From: Bacteroidales bacterium UBA6248
GTDB taxonomy: Bacteria > Bacteroidota > Bacteroidia > Bacteroidales > Lentimicrobiaceae
Assembly (NCBI GenBank): GCA_002441345.1
Contig: DJVU01000006.1
Coordinates: 223,075 to 287,074, forward strand
Direction of reading: 5' to 3'
DNA: 64,000 nucleotides
Each line of letters starts with the position of its first letter. Position 1 is the stretch's first letter. Made by a program: the position numbers and the translations under genes. Positions 53,422 through 62,488 of the stretch are shown here, one piece after another. A model generated the notes under the pieces. It saw only the letters and a program-made list of their open reading frames with translations, did not search any database and was not told the DNA's origin.

Positions 53422-54981
53422 TTAGTCATCAAAAGCATCGAATTTTATACCCTGTGCCAGCGGAAGTTCAGTGGAGAAATTGATGGTATTTGTTTGCCTG
53501 CGCATATATGCTTTCCATGCATCCGATCCGCTTTCACGACCCCCGCCCGTATCCTTTTCTCCTCCGAAAGCTCCTCCGATTTCGGCTCCGTTTGTGGCAA
53601 TATTCACATTGGCTATGCCGCAATCCGATCCTTCATGAGACAAAAAGCGCTCGGTTTCCAGGATGTTTTTCGAAAAAATTGCCGATGAAAGTCCCTGAGG
53701 CACGCTGTTGTGCAGCTCAATGGCTTCATCGATGGTCTTGTATTTAATCAGGTAAAGGATGGGGGCAAATGTTTCTTCCTGAACGATGGAGTAGTGGTTT
53801 TCCACCTCTGCTATACAGGGTACTACATAACAACCCGATTCGTACCCTTCGCCCCCGAGCACCTGACCCCCATAAACGATCCGGCCGCCTTCTTTTTTTA
53901 TTTGTTCCTGTGCATTCAGGAAGTTCATTACTGCGTCGCGGTCGACCAGCGGTCCTGAAACGGATTCCGGGTCCAGCGGATGGCCGATCTTCAGTTGTTT
54001 GTAAGCTTCAATGAGTTTATCCCTGAACTTGTCGAAAATACAGTCGTGTATCAGCAGCCTTCGGGTGGAAGTACATCTTTGTCCCGCCGTGGCAACGGCT
54101 CCGAAAAGGCTGGCCCGAAGAGCCATATTCAGGTTTCCGTATTGGGATACGATGATGGCATTGTTTCCTCCAAGTTCCAGAATGGTACGTCCGAGCCGTT
54201 CGCCAACGATTTTGCTGACATGCCGTCCCACACGTGTGGAACCTGTTACGGAAATCAACGGAATTCGTTTGTCGGCAAGGAAGTCGTCGCCTATGTATTT
54301 TGAACTTCCGGCAACCAGATTCAGAACGCCTTCAGGTACGTTGTTTTCCTTAAGCACACTTCCGATGATCCGGTGAACGGCTATCGCACTGAGCATCACT
54401 TTGGAGGATGGTTTCCAGACAACGACATCGCCAGCCACCAGCGCAATCATGGCATTCCAGGCCCAGACTGCTACCGGGAAGTTGAAGGCCGAGATTACTC
54501 CCACAACGCCCAGCGGATGATACTGGTCGTACATGCGGTGTCTTTCACGCTCCGAATGCATGGTAAAACCGTAAAGCTGTCGTGAAAGTCCAACAGCATA
54601 ATCGGCAATGTCAATCATTTCCTGTACTTCGCCCAGTCCTTCCTGGTAAATCTTACCCATTTCATACGAAACAAGCGAACCCAGAGGCTCTTTATATTCT
54701 CTCAGCCGGTTACCGATCTGCCGTACAATTTCTCCTCTCTTTGGTGCCGGTACCATTCGCCAGGTGCGGAATGCATCCGTGGCCCTGGCCATCACCGTTT
54801 CATAATCGTCCCATGTTGCCTGGTTAACCGTGGCAATTGCGCTTCCATCGGCCGGAGAATAGGATGTAAGTGCTTCGCCTTTTGTTTCAATCCATTCAGT
54901 ACCGGTCGTAGCTCCATGATTTATTTTTTTAATATTCAGTGTTTTCAGGATCTCCCTGATTCCATATTTATCTGCTTGCAT
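53422..54981 (-). CDS. ALDH7-type aldehyde dehydrogenase
   Basis: 519 residues, cytoplasmic. Family ALDH7 (aminoadipate-semialdehyde / piperideine-6-carboxylate dehydrogenase type): NAD-binding FNFPVAVWAWN, KPSSKVMLSA, SVTGSTRVG; general base in ILELGGNNAII; catalytic Cys in ATAGQRCTSTRR; RESGSDAWKAYMRRQTNTIN near the end is typical of the group. Oxidises an aldehyde from lysine breakdown or a related compound; the exact substrate is inferred. Sits between wtpA and fcl as a single gene. Its 519-residue length is normal for the group. Confidence 0.92.
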   Translation of the reverse strand: MQADKYGIREILKTLNIKKINHGATTGTEWIETKGEALTSYSPADGSAIATVNQATWDDYETVMARATDAFRTWRMVPAPKRGEIVRQIGNRLREYKEPLGSLVSYEMGKIYQEGLGEVQEMIDIADYAVGLSRQLYGFTMHSERERHRMYDQYHPLGVVGVISAFNFPVAVWAWNAMIALVAGDVVVWKPSSKVMLSAIAVHRIIGSVLKENNVPEGVLNLVAGSSKYIGDDFLADKRIPLISVTGSTRVGRHVSKIVGERLGRTILELGGNNAIIVSQYGNLNMALRASLFGAVATAGQRCTSTRRLLIHDCIFDKFRDKLIEAYKQLKIGHPLDPESVSGPLVDRDAVMNFLNAQEQIKKEGGRIVYGGQVLGGEGYESGCYVVPCIAEVENHYSIVQEETFAPILYLIKYKTIDEAIELHNSVPQGLSSAIFSKNILETERFLSHEGSDCGIANVNIATNGAEIGGAFGGEKDTGGGRESGSDAWKAYMRRQTNTINFSTELPLAQGIKFDAFDD

Positions 54982-55094
54982 GATTGTTTTGTTTTTTACG
55001 TAACAAGCATACGGCAGATAATGTTTCGCCGTGAACAGCTGAAATCCGGCGAAATTCGTACGTTCCGTTGAATTTATAGGAATTAATCTGACTG

Positions 55095-56048
55095 CTAAAA
55101 GGTTGGCAATGAAACAGAACCCTCGGATGGTGCCGGTTTTATCGCGAGTTGTCCGGCTTTCTCAATAAGGCTCATGCCTGGACCGGTCAGAAATTTGATA
55201 AAGGCTTCCGCTGCTTCAGGATTGTTGCTGTTTTTTGGAATGGTAAGTCCATAGATCATGGCTTCACCCTTTTGTGTTATGCTCTCCCCAGGCCGGTTTC
55301 CTGCAACATCCACGGAAACAGTGCTGTAAAAAGCGTTTAATTCCGGATCAGAAAGGTTGATGCTGTCGGGAAGTTCAAGGTATGGCAGCTTGTGCTGAAT
55401 GGCTACTGAGCGGTACAGAAATATGTAATCAAGGGCACCCGATTCAAGGAGTGCAAGAAGGTCAACTTCCTTTGGCCGGATGTATTTTCTGTCTTTTTCG
55501 AGCATTACACGGGTAAGTCCGGGTTTCAGACCACCGGATTCGGCAAGTTTCATGGTAAGAATGGCTCTGTAACCGCAGGGGTCGCTGTCGGGATCGGAGC
55601 GACCGTAACTAACATCCGGCCGCATCAGGATTTCATGCCAGTTATGCGGATTTATTTCCGCAGCATACCTCGATTTTTCATGGTAAACTATTGCCATTTC
55701 ATTTCCTGCAAATAACAGGTTCCAGTCGGCATGTTCGGGTATCATTAATTTGTCAACCAGTATATAATCGGCCGATGCCAGGATGTCGCAGGGTCTGTTC
55801 AGATCGGTAATTTTTCGTATGGAAGCCAGGCTGCCTGCCGATTCTGACTTAATGATTACATCCGGATGCAAAACTCTGAACGAATCGGCAAGCATCTTAA
55901 AAGGGATGGAAAGGCTTCCAGCATGAAATATCACAAGATCGCCCGACAGCCCCCCGGAGTCGTGCGGTTTACCGGGCCGGTTGCAGGCCTGTGTCAAAAC
56001 AAGACCTGCAAACAGGACCGGAATGAGAAGCCTTAATCTTTTATTCAT
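55095..56048 (-). CDS. wtpA: Tungstate-binding lipoprotein WtpA
   Basis: 317 residues with lipobox VLTQAC (Cys22). Closely follows the WtpA pattern: VIFHAGSLSIPFKMLADSF (start of the ligand site), SAGSLASIRKITDLNRPCDILASADYILVDKLMIPEHADW, DPCGYRAILTMKLAES, and AEAFIKFLTGPG. Binds tungstate (or molybdate) and delivers it to the WtpB/WtpC permease. Overlaps the start-proximal ModE-like gene end by eight bases, so both are on one transcript. Separated from wtpBC by other genes. Confidence 0.92.
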   Translation of the reverse strand: MNKRLRLLIPVLFAGLVLTQACNRPGKPHDSGGLSGDLVIFHAGSLSIPFKMLADSFRVLHPDVIIKSESAGSLASIRKITDLNRPCDILASADYILVDKLMIPEHADWNLLFAGNEMAIVYHEKSRYAAEINPHNWHEILMRPDVSYGRSDPDSDPCGYRAILTMKLAESGGLKPGLTRVMLEKDRKYIRPKEVDLLALLESGALDYIFLYRSVAIQHKLPYLELPDSINLSDPELNAFYSTVSVDVAGNRPGESITQKGEAMIYGLTIPKNSNNPEAAEAFIKFLTGPGMSLIEKAGQLAIKPAPSEGSVSLPTF

Positions 56049-56415
56049 CGGAAGTCAACCGCTGTTTCAGGGTTTTAAAATGCTCCTGCATAATCAAATC
56101 CATGGTATTGTGAAAATCGTCGAACGCACGGATAAGCTTTATGCCTTCTTTGGTTAAAACTGTACTTCCGCCCTCGGCACCACCCCTGGTTTTTTCCAGA
56201 AGACTGAAGCCGAGTTTTTTCTCAATACTCTTCAGGTCGTTCCAGGTTCTGCGGTAGGTGATGCCGAGTTTTTCACAGGCCGATGTCAGGGATCCGGTTT
56301 CATCAATGGCTTTCAGAATTTTCCACTTCCCGTCGCCGAAAATTCCCTTTTCGTTTTCATCGGTAAACCATATTTTATACTGCAAACGCAGTTCGTTGTA
56401 TTTGCCTGAGCTCAT
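56041..56415 (-). CDS. ModE-like winged-helix regulator without effector domain
   Basis: 124 residues. LysR-type winged helix of the ModE N-terminal family: GDGKWKILKAIDETGSLTSACEKLGITYRRTWNDLKSIEKKLGFSLLEKTRGG, then GSTVLTKEGIKLIRAFDDF. E. coli ModE carries two further molybdate-binding MOP/TOBE domains; these are missing, so a different signal or WtpC may provide metal sensing. Cotranscribed with wtpA (eight-base overlap). Probably controls wtp and maybe AOR genes. Confidence 0.88.
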   Translation of the reverse strand: MSSGKYNELRLQYKIWFTDENEKGIFGDGKWKILKAIDETGSLTSACEKLGITYRRTWNDLKSIEKKLGFSLLEKTRGGAEGGSTVLTKEGIKLIRAFDDFHNTMDLIMQEHFKTLKQRLTSDE

Positions 56416-56453
56416 CCTCTGCTTGCTGTTTGGTTGATGACGGATTTTCCGTT

Positions 56454-56735
56454 TTAACGGTAAAGGCAGCGGTAAGTGGTATCGCTTTTCATCCGCACGC
56501 CGAATTTAACGTTTGCCGGAACGATGAATGTTTCAAACGGTTCAAAGCTCTTCCACTCCTTTTCACCAGGCAGAAGAACTTCCATAATTCCCGAGGTGAC
56601 AGTCATGTACTCAACGGTTGATGTTCCGAATTCATATTCTCCGGCAGCCATAACGCCGATTGTTGCAGGTCCTTCTTCCGTTTCGAAAGCGATCGATTTT
56701 ACTTTTCCGTCGAAGTACTCATTGGTTTTGAACAT
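56454..56735 (-). CDS. ppnP: Pyrimidine/purine nucleoside phosphorylase PpnP
   Basis: 93 residues from ATG 56735; the frame extends further upstream but the -7 box is there. Small cupin of the DUF1255/PpnP family: NEYFDGKVKSIAFE, ATIGVMAAGEYEFGTSTVEYMTVTSGIMEVLLPGE, WKSFEPFETFIVPANVKFGV. Splits diverse nucleosides using phosphate. It ends 38 bases before the ModE-like gene, which may be on the same transcript. Confidence 0.95.
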   Translation of the reverse strand: MFKTNEYFDGKVKSIAFETEEGPATIGVMAAGEYEFGTSTVEYMTVTSGIMEVLLPGEKEWKSFEPFETFIVPANVKFGVRMKSDTTYRCLYR

Positions 56736-56761
56736 GTCTTTATTGTTTAAGGTTAGTGAGG

Positions 56762-56769
56762 CAAATCTA
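56762..56769 (-). promoter_or_regulatory. -7 box of ppnP
   Basis: Minus strand TAGATTTG (TAnnTTTG), 26 bases before ATG 56735, and inside the longer possible frame, supporting the shorter start. May also serve the ModE-like gene and wtpA. Confidence 0.5.
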
Positions 56770-56786
56770 CACAATTTTACGTGAGC

Positions 56787-57560
56787 TTACCAATTCAGCC
56801 GGGGATGCCTGTATTCTCTTAAATCAATCACCGAACCTCCTTCTATTGCATCGTCAAACAGCAGAGAAGCAATGCGTTCTGCCACTGTTTGCGGACTTAA
56901 CAGTCTGTTTTCCTCATGCATTGCTTCAAACCGGCTTCGCATCGGAAAGTCCGTTTCATTACTTTCCCTTACCATCTTTTGCATGGGTGTATCAACGACT
57001 CCCGGTGCCACCGAAATTACTTTTACGGGGAATTCTGCCTTTTTCTGCTCCGCGCCCAGGGTTCGCGTAAGCATATCCAGGCCCGCTTTACCCGAACAAT
57101 AGCTGCTCCATCCCTCGTAGGGCTTGTGTGCTGCGCCGGAACTGATGTTGATAATGTTTTTGTGAACCCTGAGTTTACGCGATTTGCGTATGAACTCATT
57201 CGACAAAACTGCGGGAGCAACCAGGTTAATCAGATAATGATTTTTAATTTCCCTGCTGGCGGCAGCTCCGGAAAACCGCACGGGCTCAATGGTGCCGGCA
57301 TTGTTTATCAGCGATATGCCGCTAAGGTTTTTCTTGTCGGTTTCCTGGAAAAACGCACGGACAAGGACAGGGAGTTTCCCGGTTTCCGACAGATCCACCG
57401 GTGTAAAGCGATAGATGACTCCGTATTTTTCAGCCAGTTCTCTTAATGCTGGATTATCGTTTCTCGACAGCCCGCACACGTTGTCGCCCTGCTGAATCAG
57501 ACGGGCTGCCAGGGCTTCTCCTATGCCCGACGAAATGCCTGTAATCAAATGGTATCTCAT
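56787..57560 (-). CDS. SDR-family oxidoreductase
   Basis: 257 residues. Classical short-chain dehydrogenase: TGISSGIGEALA (cofactor loop), NNAGTIEP, catalytic Ser in ISSGAA and YxxxK in SSYCSGKAGLDML, and VAPGVVDTPMQ. An Arg in GLSRNDN suggests NADPH. The pattern is nearest to sepiapterin reductase or benzil reductase-type members; the substrate is not known. Lies behind ppnP on the same strand with 51 bases between, and faces away from pruA. Confidence 0.88.
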   Translation of the reverse strand: MRYHLITGISSGIGEALAARLIQQGDNVCGLSRNDNPALRELAEKYGVIYRFTPVDLSETGKLPVLVRAFFQETDKKNLSGISLINNAGTIEPVRFSGAAASREIKNHYLINLVAPAVLSNEFIRKSRKLRVHKNIINISSGAAHKPYEGWSSYCSGKAGLDMLTRTLGAEQKKAEFPVKVISVAPGVVDTPMQKMVRESNETDFPMRSRFEAMHEENRLLSPQTVAERIASLLFDDAIEGGSVIDLREYRHPRLNW

Positions 57561-57652
57561 GGTGTTTTTCGTTTCCCGCGGGTTTTGAACAAATAACCTG
57601 CACGGGCGTTATCACCATGTAAAATTAGGCTCTTTTAAATGTATTATACATC

Positions 57653-59293
57653 ATGAACAATGCAATTTTTGTTTTCGATTATCCGGAAAATGAACCGGTT
57701 AAATCGTATTCTCCCGGGACTCCGGAGCGTAAGGCCCTGCAAAAGGAGCTTGACCGCCTTTCCTCAGAGGTTATGGATATTCCTCTGATCATCGGAGGGA
57801 GAGAGATCAGAACTGGCAATACCGAACCTGTTGTAATGCCACATGATCACCATCATGTGCTGGCCAATTACCATAAAGCCGGAGCCGAAGAAGTGAAAAT
57901 GGCCATAGATGCCGCTCTGAAAGCGCACAAGGAATGGGAGTCGTTCTCCTATGCAGAGCGTGTATCCGTTACCCTGCGTGTTGCCGAACTGATAGCAAAA
58001 AAATACCGCGCAACCCTGAATGCAGCCACCATGCTCGGCCAGAGCAAAAATGCCTACCAGGCCGAAATCGATTCCGCATGTGAAACCATCGACTTCCTCC
58101 GGTTCAATGCACATTACATTTCCGATATCTACCACGAGCAACCGCATTCCGATCCCGGATTCATCAACCGCATAGAATATCGTCCGCTCGAAGGATTTAT
58201 CTTTTCACTCACTCCATTCAACTTCACCGCCATAGCCTCTAATCTGAACATGTCGCCGGTGCTTATGGGGAATACTGTACTCTGGAAACCCGCTTCCACG
58301 TCCATCCTCTCGAATTATGTGCTGATGCAGATATTCCGTGAAGCCGGAGTCCCCGACGGGGTCATCAACTTCATTCCGGGCCCCGGATCAGTGGTTGGTA
58401 ATGCAATATTCAGCGACAGGCATTTTGCAGGACTTCATTTTACAGGTTCCAACGTTACGTTTAACCGACTTTGGATGAACGTTGCACAGAATCTCAGGAA
58501 CTACAAATCGTATCCTAAGATAGTCGGAGAGACGGGAGGTAAGGATTTTATCCTGGTGCACGCTTCGGCACAGGTTGATGAAGTCGCTACAGCCATTGTC
58601 CGTGGCGCATTCGAATACCAGGGACAAAAGTGCTCGGCTGCATCAAGGGCTTACATTCCATCTTCGCTCTGGCCTGCCGTCCGTAACAGGGTGGGAGAGA
58701 TGCTGTCGGAAGTTACCATCGGCGATGTGCGGGTATTCAGTAACTTTATGAATGCAGTGATTGATGAAGCCTCTTTTGACAACATCATGAACTATATCCG
58801 TAAAGCAGAGGACTCGCCCGATGCAGAGGTTATCTTCGGAGGTAAAGGCGATAAGTCGAAGGGCTATTTCGTTGAACCCACGGTCATTCTTACACGCAAT
58901 CCGCACTTTATTACCATGGAAGAGGAGATTTTCGGGCCTGTGCTCACCGTTTATGTTTACGATGAGAAGGATTTCGATGAAACGCTGAAGCTGGTTGATG
59001 AAACCTCCCCATACGGACTTACTGGTGCCATTTTCGCACACGACCGGATGATTCTTGATAAGGCCAGCAAGGCACTGAAGTATTCTGCCGGTAATCTCTA
59101 CTTCAACGATAAGCCTACCGGAGCAGTAGTAGGCCAGCAGCCATTCGGCGGATCACGGCAATCGGGTACCAACGATAAGGCCGGAAGTCACCTGAATCTC
59201 ATCCGGTGGACAAGTCCGCGCACGATTAAGGAAACGCTGCTTCCTCCAACGGACTACCGGTATCCCTTTATGAAAGAAGACCGCTGCCATTAA
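57653..59293 (+). CDS. pruA: 1-pyrroline-5-carboxylate dehydrogenase
   Basis: 546 residues. Oxidises glutamate semialdehyde to glutamate in proline/arginine catabolism. PruA/ALDH4 form: FSLTPFNFTAIASNLNMSPVLMGN, KPASTSILS, FTGSNVTFNRLW, base in VGETGGKDFILVH, catalytic Cys in FEYQGQKCSAASRAY, and QQPFGGSRQSGTNDKAGS at the end. No proline dehydrogenase domain or adjacent putA-like gene, so the two enzymes are separate. Followed by a hairpin and the convergent AOR gene. Confidence 0.96.
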   Translation: MNNAIFVFDYPENEPVKSYSPGTPERKALQKELDRLSSEVMDIPLIIGGREIRTGNTEPVVMPHDHHHVLANYHKAGAEEVKMAIDAALKAHKEWESFSYAERVSVTLRVAELIAKKYRATLNAATMLGQSKNAYQAEIDSACETIDFLRFNAHYISDIYHEQPHSDPGFINRIEYRPLEGFIFSLTPFNFTAIASNLNMSPVLMGNTVLWKPASTSILSNYVLMQIFREAGVPDGVINFIPGPGSVVGNAIFSDRHFAGLHFTGSNVTFNRLWMNVAQNLRNYKSYPKIVGETGGKDFILVHASAQVDEVATAIVRGAFEYQGQKCSAASRAYIPSSLWPAVRNRVGEMLSEVTIGDVRVFSNFMNAVIDEASFDNIMNYIRKAEDSPDAEVIFGGKGDKSKGYFVEPTVILTRNPHFITMEEEIFGPVLTVYVYDEKDFDETLKLVDETSPYGLTGAIFAHDRMILDKASKALKYSAGNLYFNDKPTGAVVGQQPFGGSRQSGTNDKAGSHLNLIRWTSPRTIKETLLPPTDYRYPFMKEDRCH

Positions 59294-59311
59294 GCAGGCG
59301 GTGCATAATAA

Positions 59312-59371
59312 AAGCTGTCGCTTCCGGATTCCGTCTATCCCTGAGGATTTTTGGAATGGAAGCGACAGCTT
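59312..59371. terminator. Bidirectional hairpin between pruA and AOR genes
   Basis: Perfect 14-base arms AAGCTGTCGCTTCC (59312-59325) and GGAAGCGACAGCTT (59358-59371) in the 100-base gap between the two convergent stops. The loop of 32 bases contains a further possible small stem. On each strand a short T-rich stretch follows. Fits a shared terminator. Confidence 0.65.
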
Positions 59372-59392
59372 CTTATTTCGGTTATTCTCTGT

Positions 59393-61546
59393 TTATTGCA
59401 GCGGGGAAACCACCTCGATAAGTTCGGGCAGATCCATTCCAAGCTGTTTCAGATGTTCGATCCTGGGAACTCCGTTGCTGTTCCATCCCCTTCTGAAATA
59501 AACGGCATCCAGCAGTTTCTCGTAACGATCTTCCCTGTATTTACGGGTAGCAGCCATTTTTTCCTCAAGAGTCATAGCAGAAGGATCTAGACCCATCAGT
59601 TCCGAAAGCTGTTTGTCGTAACGTTCCTGACGCGACAGATATTCTTCAGTGGTAACGGGGCCGGCAGCACGGTAGGGCTGGGCATCGTGTTTGCGAAGTC
59701 CGTATCCGCGGCGGATATTAAAGATGCGTTGGAAGTTGTACACGCGTTCCGATTGCCTGATCATTTCATGCTTGTCGATGTTGCCTCCGGTTACGGCATT
59801 GTATATGGTAACGTAGTTATCCACATGCTCGGGAACCTTGGCTGGCTCATCGCTGAGGGCATTGGTCTCGGGCTCAACGTCGTTCCATGGAAGCTTGCAA
59901 AGTCCCTGCAAACCAAACCAGGTGCGGAACATCGGGAAGTAGTGAAGCGCTTCTGCCTTGTTTTCGAAGGTAGGAATCTGGTTGTTTACCATATCCATAA
60001 AGATCAGCCATGCTTCGTCGTGCTGCGGACCCTTATTGGTCATGGCATAACCGCCCTGCTGTGCCAGCGATTCCTTGGAGATGTACTGAGAATATTCCAG
60101 TCCCTTGTTCTCCATTCCAATATCCTGAAGAAACTGCGGGTCGCCCCAACCATTGGCGATGAACATCTCTTTCATCTTCCGAACGCCAAGTCCGGCAATC
60201 TTTCCAAAACCTTCTCCCCTTGAAACCTGGTGAAGCAGTTCCATGGCTGCATCGGCATTGCCAAAGTTCATTTTAAGTCCGCCCGTGCGCTCATCGTTCA
60301 GAATTCCGTTTTCGTAACATTCCATCACAAATCCCAGGATAGTACCCCAAGAAATGGTACAGATGCCGTAAGTATCACAATAGAAGTTTGCTTCAATAGT
60401 GAAGTCCGGATTGAAAATACCTGCATTTGAACCCAGAGAGGATGCTGTTTCGTATTCAGGACCATCTACGATAACTGTCGATCCTTTATACGGACCCGAG
60501 CGGAGTTCGTAGTTGTCGACACCCTTGGCGCACGACATATTGCAACCAATCCAGCAACCATCGGGAACACCCTGGGTAAATCTCTCCTTGTAAATATTTG
60601 AATGGATCTTAGCTGCATCGGGATGACTTCCGAATTTAAAGTTATTGGTAGGCAGCAGATCGTAATCGTTCATAATGTTGGTAAGGTGTGCAGTACCTTT
60701 TGAGCGCATTTCGGCCTGGCTGTCGTCGAGCTCCCGCATTTCACGGTTAAAGCGGCGGCCGCGTTCCATAATGGCATCCAGGTCGATAACGTTGTTAAGA
60801 TTGCCTTTTACACCCTTTGTCTTAGCTACCAGTGCACGTATTCCCTTGTCACGGAAAACAGTGCCAATACCACCGCGTCCGGCTTGTTTCAGGCGGACTA
60901 CCTTGCGTTTTGAGTCGAAGAAGCTGAAGTTAAGCATGCCGATAAGAGAATTATCGGCGGCGGTTCCTGCCGAAACTACCGATACATTTTTGCGGCTTCC
61001 TGGCTCTTCGGCAAACATCTCAGTGAGAGACTCTGCCAGCAGATGGCTGTCGGCCGGAAGATTAACCACTTCATAGATCTCTACTACTTCACGGGTTTCA
61101 TCGAAAAGAACCACAACGTCCTTGTCGCTCTTTCCCTGTAATTCAAGGGCGTCAAAACCGCAGAATTTGAGGAATGGTCCGAAATATCCGCCTACGTTGC
61201 TGTCGATTACAATGTCGGTTTGCGGTGAAATGGTTACAACCAGCGATTTTCCTGTTCCGGAATACTGAGTAATTCCACAAACCGGACCCATGCCGATAAC
61301 AATCTCATTTTCAGGGTCATTCCAACGGGTAGAAGGTGTGGTTGCATCCCATAAAAGCCTGAGACCAAACCCCTTGCCACCGATAAACTTTTCTTTCATC
61401 TGCTGGCTTACCGGTTTTTCCTTAACGGCAAGTTCCCCAACATTGACATAAACCGTACGGTTGTTGTAGCCTTTCTCAATAGGCGCCCAGGAATACTTAT
61501 ATTCCTTCAGTAGTTTCAATGATTTGTTTAGTGTTGCTTGATTCAT
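59393..61546 (-). CDS. Tungsten-type aldehyde:ferredoxin oxidoreductase
   Basis: 717 residues from ATG 61546, longer than the ~605-residue P. furiosus AOR. N-terminal cofactor domain: KEKFIGGKGFGLRLLWD, GMGPVCGITQYSGTGKSLVVTISPQT, NVGGYFGPFLKFCGFDALELQGKS. Fe-S cysteines Cys331, Cys335, Cys339 (GCWIGCNMSC) plus a later Cys in LQGLCKLPW. QAGRGGIGTVFRDKGIRALVAKT and GWGTILGFVMECYENGILND-type segments are shared with the family. Such enzymes oxidise aldehydes to acids and reduce ferredoxin using a tungsten bis-pyranopterin. Divergent from the ThiF/ThiS-like pair. No ferredoxin subunit gene adjacent. Substrate unknown. Confidence 0.92.
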   Translation of the reverse strand: MNQATLNKSLKLLKEYKYSWAPIEKGYNNRTVYVNVGELAVKEKPVSQQMKEKFIGGKGFGLRLLWDATTPSTRWNDPENEIVIGMGPVCGITQYSGTGKSLVVTISPQTDIVIDSNVGGYFGPFLKFCGFDALELQGKSDKDVVVLFDETREVVEIYEVVNLPADSHLLAESLTEMFAEEPGSRKNVSVVSAGTAADNSLIGMLNFSFFDSKRKVVRLKQAGRGGIGTVFRDKGIRALVAKTKGVKGNLNNVIDLDAIMERGRRFNREMRELDDSQAEMRSKGTAHLTNIMNDYDLLPTNNFKFGSHPDAAKIHSNIYKERFTQGVPDGCWIGCNMSCAKGVDNYELRSGPYKGSTVIVDGPEYETASSLGSNAGIFNPDFTIEANFYCDTYGICTISWGTILGFVMECYENGILNDERTGGLKMNFGNADAAMELLHQVSRGEGFGKIAGLGVRKMKEMFIANGWGDPQFLQDIGMENKGLEYSQYISKESLAQQGGYAMTNKGPQHDEAWLIFMDMVNNQIPTFENKAEALHYFPMFRTWFGLQGLCKLPWNDVEPETNALSDEPAKVPEHVDNYVTIYNAVTGGNIDKHEMIRQSERVYNFQRIFNIRRGYGLRKHDAQPYRAAGPVTTEEYLSRQERYDKQLSELMGLDPSAMTLEEKMAATRKYREDRYEKLLDAVYFRRGWNSNGVPRIEHLKQLGMDLPELIEVVSPLQ

Positions 61547-61580
61547 ATCTTTATGTTTGATGTTTCTGTTATCGGGTTCA

Positions 61581-61609
61581 CAAATGTACAAAGTTTTGTC
61601 AATCTCAAA
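61581..61609 (-). promoter_or_regulatory. Promoter of the AOR gene
   Basis: Minus strand TACATTTG (61581-61588) with TTTG (61606-61609) upstream at a 17-base spacer, 34 bases before ATG 61546. Confidence 0.6.
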
Positions 61610-61725
61610 AGTATTGAGTTGAAAATTAGCGATATGACTACGCTTTCATAACCAACACGATTCAAACCATTTTCCGGCATATTTCTTCAGGAATCAGTAA
61701 TGGAGTTCCCGATAACGTTTTTTTC

Positions 61726-61733
61726 TATATTTG
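61726..61733 (+). promoter_or_regulatory. -7 box of the ThiF-like gene
   Basis: TATATTTG matches TAnnTTTG, 42 bases before ATG 61776. The longer reading frame begins with a TTG inside this box, so the ATG is preferred. Confidence 0.55.
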
Positions 61734-61775
61734 CATATCACGAAACGGAACTTCCGGAAAATCCAACAGGAACGT

Positions 61776-62384
61776 ATGTCATTTACCCGGGCATTGGAGA
61801 TCGGTAATTACCTGAAAAAGTTTACAGTAGGAATAGCAGGCTGCGGTGGACTCGGTTCGAACTGTGCGGTTGCTCTTGCACGTGCAGGTGTTGGGAAGCT
61901 GGTTATTGCTGATTATGATATTGTTACCATTCACAATCTGAACCGTCAATACTACTTTCACGACCAGATTGGACGCCTCAAGGTGCATGCCCTGCGGGAA
62001 AACATACAAAGAATTAATCCTGAAACGGTCGTCAAAGCGTTTGACCTTAAATTGTGTACATCCGATGTGGTGGATCTTTTTTCGAGATGCGATGTAATAG
62101 TGGAGGCATTCGACAAAGCCGAAATGAAATACATGATTATTGAAACCGTTCTGGATAAAATGCCGGGTAAACCGATAATTGTTGGAGATGGAATGGCCGG
62201 CTGGGGTAATACCGCACAACTCGGCTGCCGTAAGTCAGACAATCTTATTGTTTGCGGCGATGAACATTCAGAAGTAAATGAGGATTGTCCGGTTCTTGCA
62301 CCCCGCGTTGGTATCGTCGCACATATGCAGGCCAACGAGGTCCTGGATATTCTGCTCAGGGACTTTGTTCCGGGTTCTGTGTAA
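61776..62384 (+). CDS. ThiF/MoeB-type adenylyltransferase
   Basis: 202 residues. E1-like activating enzyme: GIAGCGGLGSNCAVALARAG (ATP loop), LVIADYDIVTIHNLNRQYYFHDQIGRLKVHAL (Asp and Asn-Arg-Q motifs), CDVIVEAFDKAEMK. It lacks the usual pair of CxxC zinc motifs, retaining isolated Cys residues near the end (CGDEHSEVNEDC). Activates the C-terminal Gly of a ThiS/MoaD-like protein. The small GG-ended protein is encoded 104 bases downstream, and AOR is divergent, so a role in pyranopterin-cofactor sulfur supply is likely; thiamine synthesis is the alternative, but no other thi genes are here. Confidence 0.85.
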   Translation: MSFTRALEIGNYLKKFTVGIAGCGGLGSNCAVALARAGVGKLVIADYDIVTIHNLNRQYYFHDQIGRLKVHALRENIQRINPETVVKAFDLKLCTSDVVDLFSRCDVIVEAFDKAEMKYMIIETVLDKMPGKPIIVGDGMAGWGNTAQLGCRKSDNLIVCGDEHSEVNEDCPVLAPRVGIVAHMQANEVLDILLRDFVPGSV

Positions 62385-62488
62385 TAACCAGAGTAAAAAT
62401 TTTTCTTTTCAGCGGCATTAAAAACTGCCGGTGTACGTCAAAAAATCCTCCGTTTTGGATATGTCAGGGGGAATTAAAACAGATTGCA

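Noticed and set aside
61547..61775. ModE-type operator between the AOR and ThiF-like genes
   Set aside because: I looked for the known ModE palindrome (TATAT-centred halves) and found only AT-rich fragments without symmetry.
62285..62488. Upstream extension of the ThiS-like gene
   Set aside because: It overlaps the ThiF-like gene in another frame and has unusual composition; the ubiquitin-like fold begins at 62489.
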